Part shown: positions 14,947 to 22,991 of the stretch, one piece after another
How positions within the stretch are numbered: position 1 is the first letter of the stretch
Layout: each line of letters opens with the position of its first letter
Assembly (NCBI GenBank): GCA_002413395.1
Contig: DHWX01000016.1
Location: 1 to 31,818 of the forward strand
Direction of reading: 5' to 3'
DNA: 31,818 nt
DNA from: Polaromonas sp. UBA5171
Lineage (GTDB): Bacteria; Pseudomonadota; Gammaproteobacteria; Burkholderiales; Burkholderiaceae_C
Notes under the pieces: model-generated
Told to the model about the DNA's origin: nothing
The model's database searches: none
Seen by the model: the letters and a program-made list of their open reading frames with translations, nothing else
Program-made: the position numbers and the translations under genes

Positions 14947-17077
14947 TTATTTTATGGGCAGGTTGTCTATCCTCAAGTTTCTCACCTGAAAAGCTAATTT
15001 CCTGGAGTCGTCATTGCCTGGCAACACCCCTGGTCTGTCGCTGTAGATATGGAGCTTAGCCGGCAGGCTGTCAGTCATTATTTCCAGCTTCACCTCCCGG
15101 GATTTGTCACCTGGAGAAGAAATCAACGACTTGTTCGAACCAACCTCCAACCAAACCGATCTGCCACCGATACTCTGCACCTCAAACGTAACAAGAAGCT
15201 GGTCTGATTCACGCGCGCCCGTCGCTCTCGCATGAACCCAACTTGGTGTTATCTTCACAATAGCGTCGCTATTTGCCCAGTGAAACGGCCCGGAGCCATC
15301 CAGTTCAAGTCCGTAAAACCCTTTTTCATAAGTTGCTATATATTTCTCAATATGTGGTAATTCAGGTTTGACAAATGGTTTAAGTTTGAACCCATAGTAA
15401 CCAGGTTGGTCAATAAAAATCTCATAACCCAATTGTATAAACTTTTCCTTAAGTTCATTGGCTCCGTCTTTATAGGCGCTACGATTTATCAACAGCGCCG
15501 AAAACCCATACCGATTCCAGGTCATCCAGCATCTGGTCAGCAGGTTTGTTGGTCAGCTGGGTCTGCCAATCTGCATCACTGCGCCCCTTCATCGTGCCGT
15601 AGCTGAAATGAATATTTTTTGACCAAAGCCAGGGACGGAAATGATCGTAGTCTCCCATGTCGAGAAGATGACCTGTTTCCGGGTAGTCCTTTACGGGGAG
15701 CTGGAACACCATCGAGCCTGATCCCAAATTCCTTTCCAGAGCGGCTGCGACAGCTTTGTCTTCAGACATCTTGGACAGGCTGGCGTCTTTGGTAACCGGT
15801 GAAACAGGTGCAGGTAATTGATCATAAAATCCTATCAAGAGAATGGCGGTTGCGAAAAAAGCAACCACCCATTTTCTTTTGATTGAGCTGACGATTTGCG
15901 CCACGACCAATAGTCCTATCGCCATAAATATGATGGAATAGCGATTGGTAGCGCGCAGCAAGACGAAGCCAATTGAGCCCAGGAAATAATTAATGCCACC
16001 CACGACGGCAAAGGCGAATATTGCGAGTGCAATCCAGTAAAGGTCGTTGATACGTTCAAAAGCTCGTGCAGCTAGGCGCACTGTTCCCATGAAAATAAGT
16101 ACAGAAAGGCCAGATAAAGCTACGACACCGACATATGCCGTTTGCGCTTCTCCCTTAAGAGCCCCTGGATACATGTCACGATAGTTGCTAAATATCGAGC
16201 TAAACGCATCAAATCTGCTTCCATAAGGGGTAATTAGATCGGGCAGTCTTAGCCCATAGACAACCAGTCCCCATATATCCCTGTTGATTGCACCGCCTTT
16301 ACCGTACATCAACCAAAACAGAAGTGTATCGCCGTTGGAGATCAAAAACCCCGCCATCGCTACAGCCACGATAGTCGCTACACGGTAAAGATGTTGCCAC
16401 TCTTTTCTGTATATTAAACCTGTAAGAATAATGATCAATAAGAAAAGAAATATTACCCAGTAATATGGGCTGTACAGTCCTGCAAACAGCGCAGATACGA
16501 TACTCAGCCACAGGCCCTGCCGCAAAGTCAACGTCACCTTGGACGGATTCAGGCACCAGAGCATGGAAACCAGCAGCAAGGGTATATGCCAATACATGGC
16601 AATATTTAAATGCCACAGACTTCTATGAAATGCAAAAGGCGCGAGAGCAAATAGCACTGAACAGGCGGCAGAAATACTCTTTTCCAGATCAAGCGCACGC
16701 GCTGCAAAATACATGCTGAAACCGGCCAGTAACTGGATGAATAGCAGATAAAGCCAGGTTCCGGCGCTCAGCCCAACAAAATAAGCCAACCACCCCGCAG
16801 GTAAATAGATGAAATCTTCTATGGGATAGTCATTCCAGTTGGCTGTGAATGGGGCATTGAGAGTACCTACAAACTTGAATAACAGCGGCCACAATTCACC
16901 AGATGCAAAACCTTTTATAACCGCATAAACCCCCACCCCATCACCCACATAGCCGTTGGGCACCTGAAGGTCAGCCACACCTCTGATGCCATACACCCAA
17001 CACCACGGAAGTGTTATTGCCAGAATTATCAAAAGAAGATAATTTATTTCTTTGCCAAAGGGATGGGTTGTTTTCAT
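14947..17077 (-). CDS. Large polytopic membrane protein (YfhO/GT-C-like), apparent +1 frameshift
   Basis: One gene split over two frames: codons from 17077 run to a stop at 15479, while the C-terminal part continues in the next frame from about 15512 to 14947. The join falls in the codons for LESVW / YGFSALLINRSAY, around 15509-15513, where removing one G from coding-strand TCGGTAT restores a single frame. The total span is 3 x 710 + 1 bases, as expected for a one-base insertion. The N-terminal ~420 residues hold about ten membrane helices and a GYVGDGVGVYAVIKGF loop. The C-terminal soluble part includes FRPWLWSKNIHFSYGTMKGR. It resembles large membrane proteins of O-antigen loci, but the function is not known to me. 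The frameshift may be real or a sequence error. Confidence 0.65.
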
Positions 17078-17112
17078 TTATTACGCACGTGGTCCATCAT
17101 TGAATTGAGTAT

Positions 17113-18844
17113 TCATAAAGCTCTGTCCACCGTTTCAACCATGACCTCAATCTCCGCCGGAGGGCATCCTCTTTCATCAAACCATCCAACATGCTCCTGA
17201 ACCAGGGTCAATTGCAGGTGCGCATCGCCTGTTTGCTCCGGGGCAATGATGGAAGCCCACATGTGTACAGTGGCGGCAGGTGACACATCGCGCAACAGAG
17301 GCGTTCGCTTGCCATCGTAAACGAGCATGCTTCCAGCGCTGTCAAGCCAGTGGTAGCTGATGCAAACGGCGCGCATACCGATGGAGGGCCAGTTGCATTG
17401 GCTGGTGTTGCTCACCTCGACTTCGATTTCAAATACCTGGCCGGCAGCAACCGTGATCGGCTCGGCGTTCAGTGCCTTGATTGATGCGCTGAATTCGGGC
17501 AGCGCGGCGGTGTGATGCGCCAAGAGCTGAAAACCGCCATTGCTCTCAATTGCCTGCTCGGCTTCGAGAATGCCTTTTGTTGGATCAAGCGGGCCGTAGG
17601 AAAGTGTGGGATGAAGTTTGAACGCGCCCACGCTATGATAGCCCAACTGCCCGATGACCTCGAACCCCGCGACGCTTTCACGCCAGTGAAAACAACGCTG
17701 GAGATGGCTGGTACCTGGGTGTAGCGCCGCGCCAACAGTGTATTTGGCCATTCCCAAGTCGCAGCGTGCGGCAAAATCGACGAAATACTCTGCCCCCTTG
17801 GTAACCGAGAGCTTTGAGCCATGCAATCTGCTATTGGTGCCAAATACCAGACGACCCTGTTCGTCGCGGATGTATATCCCGACGGTCAAATCAGGGATAT
17901 CTTCGTTCGCCTTGAATATCACCCGGCAAACGAATGATTCGCCGGCAAGTAACTGTGGGCTTGCAATCAAGTCGCCAAGCAAATCGACAGAAACAATTTC
18001 GGCGCCGTGGTCGCCGAAATCCACCTCCTTGCTTGACAGGGGGGCAGATTGAACACTGCGCAAGGAATCCGCCTTCAATGCGCCTGTGAGTTCAGCCACC
18101 TTTCCACTGCCATTGGCACTGCGTCGCTCAATGCAGGCCACCATGATGCGCCGTCGATGTGAGTGAAAAAGTTGGCGCGCGTGTTCGTAGAGCTCAATAT
18201 CGAGTTCGTTCAGTGCCCGCAAACGGGCCAATACATGAGAGGGTAGCTCGGGAACCTTTTGACGCCGCAACGTGGTGTTTTCAAGAGGCACCTTCAGGAC
18301 AGGCGGCCAGCCTTGCTCATAGCAAAGTACATCAACAAAATCCTGATACTGCTCCAGTACACCAACGAGGTGAAACTGTTCCAGTGCCAACTTGGCAGAC
18401 GATAGTTTTTGTTCGTTATCAGGTTTGCCGCTTGCACTCCAGATCAACGGATAGAAATGGTTGGTTTGCGCGTTTGAAACGTCACTGCGAATTTCAAAAT
18501 CTTCGCATTCGATATATTCTTCCAGCTCCATTGACTGCGCGAATTTTACGTTAGCGGCCAGTGTCGTACTGGCGTTGTTGCGTGAAAAATAGTAATTGGA
18601 CAACACGCGGTCAAGCGGCTCGCGCAGCATCGTCAGACAAAACCGGTCTGCTGGCAACGCTTCTCCCGGGGTAAAAAAGAAATGGCCACTTACAACCGGT
18701 ATATCCACCGAATGACTGCAAACTGCGCCGGCATGCTGGCCGTTGACATGTAGGACGGCCTGACTTCCCCACAATGTCTTCAAAGACTCTTACAAGAGAC
18801 ATTCCCCCAGCCTTGGGGGTGTGATCGAAAAAAATAGGAGTCAT
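17113..18844 (-). CDS. Sulfotransferase fused to Wzt-C-like and Ig-like carbohydrate modules, apparent +1 frameshift
   Basis: Predicted PAPS-dependent sulfotransferase. The N-terminus FFDHTPKAGGMSLVRVFEDI has the 5'-phosphosulfate loop (compare HIPKTAGTSL in the family), and LREPLDRVLSNYYFSRNN is the 3'-phosphate-binding motif. The two lie in different frames. A one-base insertion near 18767-18775, in the GTGGGG stretch, explains this, and the span is 3 x 577 + 1 bases. After residue ~270 comes a domain resembling the glycan-binding C-terminus of Wzt (LTVGIYIRDEQGRLVFGTNS; compare LTVGILIRDRLGNDVFGTNT in the Wzt of this window). The last ~120 residues (VCISYHWLDSAGSMLVYDGK ... VQEHVGWF) match the N-terminal module of the secreted glycosidase. 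The start overlaps the end of the upstream GT4 gene by 4 bp. Confidence 0.75.
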
Positions 18845-20034
18845 GGTGCGATTGACGCTACAACATCCAGATAGGCTTGCTCAATCACCGGCCAAGTGTA
18901 GTGCTCATTGACAAAACGCCAACCTTGGCGCCCCAGCACACCCGGATTACGCCCTTCCTGCAGGAAGGCCAGCCCCTGCGAGAACTCCTCGAAGTTCTCG
19001 TACCAGACACCGCCGTTTGCCCGGCGACACTGGCCCACCAGCACCTCGCAGCGGCCATTGACGATCACCGGTTTACCTACCGCCCAAGCTTCGAGCAGCA
19101 CCATGGAAAGGCTTTCATACGACGAGGGCATGACCAGTGCATCGCAGGCGGCAAGGGCGTCCCACTTGGTTTGCTCCGAAACGAAGCCGAGCGAAACGAT
19201 GTCGGGATGAACCGGGATTGGCATGACGGCCTTGCCGATGAGCACCAGTTTCGCCGGCCCCAGCCCGGACGCGCGCTGGCGGATGAAAAAGTCAAAGAGT
19301 TCGTCGCAGCCCTTGGAGGGATCGATTCGGCCGATATAGAGCAGAAATCCGTCATGCACGCCGCAATTGCGGCGGAATCTTTGTGGATCAATATCCACCG
19401 GCCGGTCCACCGCCACACCTACCACCGAGCCACCCAGGCACACGGCCGGGAAGCGGCGGCGCAAGAAATCACGCTCTTCTATAGTATTGAAAACAAAAGC
19501 CTTCGGTAACAAAAAGAACTGATTCCACATATTCAGGTGTATCGTCCATTCGTCGTGAGCCAAGGGGGCCAAAATGGCCTTATTGGCAACCTTGGGCAAG
19601 CCAAAATAAGTTTGTGCGTACAAGTAGCCGAAGAAAATAAAGGCATCATAGTCACAGGCGTGCGTTTCGATGTAAGCCAGAAGTGCCGGCGACCAAGGGC
19701 CCTGAGCCTTCATCCAGGCTTCCTGTTCCTCCAGGCTGGCGCTGGCGCAGCGCGGTTGAAGCTGCGATGACAGGCGATTGAAGACCTCAATATCCCGGGG
19801 TGCAGCCACCGGAAAGCGGCGCACCGGAACAGCGTCAACACTTTCTTCTCCCGACGTATAGTGATTGGCCCAATCGACATAATCCAACGCGCAAGTCGTC
19901 AGCACTTCGGTTTGCCAGTAAGCAGCCATGCGCTGTGCGATGATGAGACAGAGCGCCTCAGCCCCGCCGTTGACCTCGCGGCCACAGCGCTGGACGACGA
20001 AGGCTACTTTTGGCAGCGAAGTTCTGAGCGACAT
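18841..20034 (-). CDS. GT4-family glycosyltransferase
   Basis: Cytoplasmic GT-B glycosyltransferase, about 397 residues. The N-terminal domain has the glycine-rich acceptor loop REVNGGAEALC, and the C-terminal domain has LLYIGRIDPSKGCDELFDFF followed by the E-x7-E region SSYESLSMVLLEAWAVGKPVI. It is strongly similar to the first half of the double enzyme encoded just upstream (both share the NGGAE/KGGAE loop, EVLTTC and RRFPV), which points to duplication. ATG at 20034 is preferred; a TTG at 20064 would overlap the preceding gene. It likely adds a chain sugar of the O-antigen, perhaps mannose given the nearby manC, but donor and linkage are not readable from the sequence. Confidence 0.85.
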   Translation of the reverse strand: MSLRTSLPKVAFVVQRCGREVNGGAEALCLIIAQRMAAYWQTEVLTTCALDYVDWANHYTSGEESVDAVPVRRFPVAAPRDIEVFNRLSSQLQPRCASASLEEQEAWMKAQGPWSPALLAYIETHACDYDAFIFFGYLYAQTYFGLPKVANKAILAPLAHDEWTIHLNMWNQFFLLPKAFVFNTIEERDFLRRRFPAVCLGGSVVGVAVDRPVDIDPQRFRRNCGVHDGFLLYIGRIDPSKGCDELFDFFIRQRASGLGPAKLVLIGKAVMPIPVHPDIVSLGFVSEQTKWDALAACDALVMPSSYESLSMVLLEAWAVGKPVIVNGRCEVLVGQCRRANGGVWYENFEEFSQGLAFLQEGRNPGVLGRQGWRFVNEHYTWPVIEQAYLDVVASIAP

Positions 20035-20053
20035 GTAATCTGTGCTCACTGTA

Positions 20054-22402
20054 TTAGGCGCCAAGTTTGTGAATCAGCTCAGTCAGCCTGGGGCGCACCG
20101 AACCAGGCAAGAAATTCTGGCGGCGTTGCCGCTGCTGGGCCAAAATGGAATCCCTTGCCGACGCGTCCGTTGTTATCTTCAACGCCAGTGCGGCCGCACC
20201 TACCAGGTCGCTCTTGTCCGTGAATACCCATCCGGCATCCGCGAGAGTTTCCGGTATTGCCGAGGAGGCAAAGGCCAGCGCTGGCACATCGAACCACATG
20301 GCTTCGATCAGGGGCACGCAAAATCCCTCATGCTCACTCATGCTCCAGAACAAATGGGCGGTTCGGTAATACGCGCAGAGTTGGGCATCGGTGATGTGGC
20401 CGGGCATAAGCACCTGGTCACGCACCCCTAGGCTGTCAATCGTCTGCAGCAGATGTTGCACGTAGGGATCGGGTTGGCCGCCATTTCCCACCAGAATCAG
20501 GCGCGCATCGGGCACCAGTGCCAAGTAGTGCACAAAGGCTTCCACCAGATGGTGCTGGCATTTGTTGGGCGCATAGCGTCCGACAAATAGCAGGTTGTGT
20601 TTGCCATCCTGCAACTGTCGCATCAAGGCCTCGTCCGGCGGCGTGTTCCAGTGGCTCGGATCAATGGCCAAGGGCAACACACCGGGCGCCGCAAAACCAT
20701 AAAGCGCGAGTTCCTCGGCGTTATAGGCGGAATCCCCGTCACTATGGGGGAAGGCCTTGGCTAGTTGCCACATTTCTTCGCGCCCCTGGCGTAGCAGCGG
20801 GGCAAACTCCGGACGATAGGGTTGGAAGAATTCCGCCGGTGTAATGTTGTGGTAGATGAGGCATTTGGGGCCGCGGTGGGCGACAGCCACCGGGGTTATG
20901 TCGCTGCCTATCGAGTGATGGTAAATAAGGCCATCTTGCGCGTCCAGCTCGTCCTCAGCGTATCGGCGGCATTGGCTGGCAATGCGCGGGTCGACATGGC
21001 GCACGAAGATTTCAGACGCGTAGCCATCCTCGCGCAACCAGTCACGGATGCGGATCGCTTCGTTGGAGATGGCGTCGCCATAGGCAAGGTTGGGCAGCAA
21101 CTGGTGAACCGTCTTGAGTTTGGGGGCGGGCTTGGGGGGCTGCTGCGCTACCTCACCCAAGCCAAGCAGACGCTCATAGCGCGCCATGGCTTTATCCCAA
21201 TCCGCCATCTCGCTCGCGTAGGCACGGCCTTTCGCTCCAGCCACAGAAAGCTCCAATGCAGCAGCCGAGTTGATGCGGGATAGTTGCGCGATCCATTCGT
21301 CTTGCGTGCCGGCGATCCAGCCGCCACTTGCAGCCTGCACTGCCACGGCCGTGGCCAGACAATCCCGTTGCGCCACCACGGGCTTGCCACACGCCCAGGC
21401 TTCGAACAGGACCCGGGAAAAGCTCTCGTTGCTGCTGGGCTGGCAAAGCGCTATGCAAGACTGTAGCAGAGCCGTCTTTTCCGCCTCGCTGACCAAGCCG
21501 AGATCGATCACGCCATGCGCCTCATCGCCATAATTACTTTCTCCTGGCCCTGCCAATACCAGCTGCAAGTTGGAGGAAGGGTGTGACAGGCGAAAGGCCC
21601 GAAAGGCGGCAAGCAAGCGGTCGGTTCCCTTGCCCGCATCGCGTCGCCCTAGACAAAGCACAAAGCGGCGATTGGCGAGCACCAACGGCAAGGCGGTTTG
21701 GTGATCAGCTGCCAGAATGTCCAGTTCGATGCCTGCACCAGCCACCGCGCCTTTGCCAAAAATCATCGGGCCATAGAGCCGGGCGGCGAGTTGCATTTCT
21801 CCTGCTGAAATGAACAGCAAGCCACGCGCTTGATAAAGGATGCTGGCCACGTCCGGCAGATAGGCATAAGCCTCGTCGTGCAGGCACGGTTGCAGCCAGG
21901 CACGGTCTGCCACCAGCGGCAAGCCGCGCAAAATAATGCCGTAGAGATAGGGCAGGAAAATGAACGCTTGGTAGTCGTGTTTGTGCAGGCTCAAATAGCT
22001 TTCAAGCGCTTGTGAATTGATGTTTTCACGGGTCCAGATTGCAGCGCATTCGTGGCCCATGGGTGACACGGCAGGCAAGAAACTGTTGTGGGGCATTTCC
22101 AGCAGTTCGCGATTGAGGTCGTCGAACGCAGGACGGTCTCGCGTATCCACCGGAAAGCGGCGAATGACAAGGCCGGCCTCGCGCGCTTCTCCTGCTGGCA
22201 GGTGATTTTCTGCCCAGTCATCGAAAAACGAGCGACAGCAGGTCGTCAGCACCTCCACCGCGTGGCCGCGCGCAGCCAAGCGGGTGGCGATCTGCCAAGC
22301 CTGCTGTTCGGCACCGCCCTTGAGGTTGGCGCCGAACCAGGGGATGATGATCGCCACTGGATGGCGCTTAGGCCCGGGCACTAATGCCACGGGTTTATTC
22401 AC
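20054..22402 (-). CDS. Bifunctional glycosyltransferase with two GT4 domains
   Basis: A 782-residue protein made of two complete GT-B/GT4 enzymes joined by a Pro/Lys linker (QQPPKPAPKLK). Domain 1 (about 15-415) has IIIPWFGANLKGGAEQQAW, LCLGRRDAGKGTDRLLAAF and the E-x7-E region NESFSRVLFEAWACGKPVV. Domain 2 (about 430-782) has LLPNLAYGDAISNEAIRIR, LLFVGRYAPNKCQHHLVEAF and EHEGFCVPLIEAMWFDVPAL. Multi-domain GT4 enzymes of this type polymerise ABC-transporter-dependent O-antigens, the E. coli O9a WbdA mannosyltransferase being a known example. The start is GTG at 22402, inside the end of the lipoprotein gene (8-bp overlap). Donor sugars are not known. Confidence 0.88.
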   Translation of the reverse strand: MNKPVALVPGPKRHPVAIIIPWFGANLKGGAEQQAWQIATRLAARGHAVEVLTTCCRSFFDDWAENHLPAGEAREAGLVIRRFPVDTRDRPAFDDLNRELLEMPHNSFLPAVSPMGHECAAIWTRENINSQALESYLSLHKHDYQAFIFLPYLYGIILRGLPLVADRAWLQPCLHDEAYAYLPDVASILYQARGLLFISAGEMQLAARLYGPMIFGKGAVAGAGIELDILAADHQTALPLVLANRRFVLCLGRRDAGKGTDRLLAAFRAFRLSHPSSNLQLVLAGPGESNYGDEAHGVIDLGLVSEAEKTALLQSCIALCQPSSNESFSRVLFEAWACGKPVVAQRDCLATAVAVQAASGGWIAGTQDEWIAQLSRINSAAALELSVAGAKGRAYASEMADWDKAMARYERLLGLGEVAQQPPKPAPKLKTVHQLLPNLAYGDAISNEAIRIRDWLREDGYASEIFVRHVDPRIASQCRRYAEDELDAQDGLIYHHSIGSDITPVAVAHRGPKCLIYHNITPAEFFQPYRPEFAPLLRQGREEMWQLAKAFPHSDGDSAYNAEELALYGFAAPGVLPLAIDPSHWNTPPDEALMRQLQDGKHNLLFVGRYAPNKCQHHLVEAFVHYLALVPDARLILVGNGGQPDPYVQHLLQTIDSLGVRDQVLMPGHITDAQLCAYYRTAHLFWSMSEHEGFCVPLIEAMWFDVPALAFASSAIPETLADAGWVFTDKSDLVGAAALALKITTDASARDSILAQQRQRRQNFLPGSVRPRLTELIHKLGA

Positions 22403-22973
22403 TTATCTTTAGCAAGATAAAGCCGATACCAAGCTTGCGAGTGTCGCCATTATTCGGGAGGATTTCACTGGGACTGGTTGGTTTGGGCGGCGTGATTTCC
22501 AGGGCGTCGGCAGTGCCGTCGGTTTCAAATGTCAGGCGGTAAGTGTTAGGCTCTTTATTTGTGATCGCAAAGGTCTTCTCAACGCTACCTGCACGCACTT
22601 TGACCGGCGTGCCAACATTCGGGCCAAACGCAGTGGCGGTTATTTCCAAAGTAAATTTTTTGGGCAGTGCTTGTTTGAAACGGAACTTTGCTACTGGACC
22701 CCCTTGCGTCCAGCGCCCCCACACCTCATAGCCGGACATGCCGGATACTTCGGCCAGAAAATTCGGATAACCTTGTTTCTTGAAATCTATCCCCTCAGCC
22801 ATCGTCGCCTCATAGCGCGGGCCAAGCGCGTTGGCCGTAGCCGTAGCCGGGGCGGCTGCAGGCGCTGTATCCCCAACTGTGATTTGCACTTTTGGCTCCG
22901 GCTTTTCGCTACAGCCGGAAAGCGCGAAAACGCCTGCCAAAACAACCACCCCCGCGATGGAAAACCGATTCAT
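22395..22973 (-). CDS. Lipoprotein with a beta-rich module seen in glycan-modifying enzymes (DUF7024-like)
   Basis: Secreted lipoprotein of 192 residues. The signal sequence ends in the lipobox L-S-G-C21. The residue after the Cys is Ser, not Asp, which favours the outer membrane. After an Ala/Pro-rich linker (about 25-50) comes a single domain with GIDFKKQGYPNFLAEVSGMS, YEVWGRWTQGG, PLP-like QALPKKFTLEITATAFGPN and a C-terminal RKLGIGFILLKI. From memory this pattern occurs as a C-terminal domain of phosphoglycerol-transferase-like and other envelope glycan proteins; the exact family name is uncertain. Lying between the methyltransferase and the polymerising glycosyltransferase suggests a role linked to the mature polysaccharide. 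Confidence 0.7.
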   Translation of the reverse strand: MNRFSIAGVVVLAGVFALSGCSEKPEPKVQITVGDTAPAAAPATATANALGPRYEATMAEGIDFKKQGYPNFLAEVSGMSGYEVWGRWTQGGPVAKFRFKQALPKKFTLEITATAFGPNVGTPVKVRAGSVEKTFAITNKEPNTYRLTFETDGTADALEITPPKPTSPSEILPNNGDTRKLGIGFILLKISE

Positions 22974-22991
22974 TTTTATCTCCTTTAGTTG

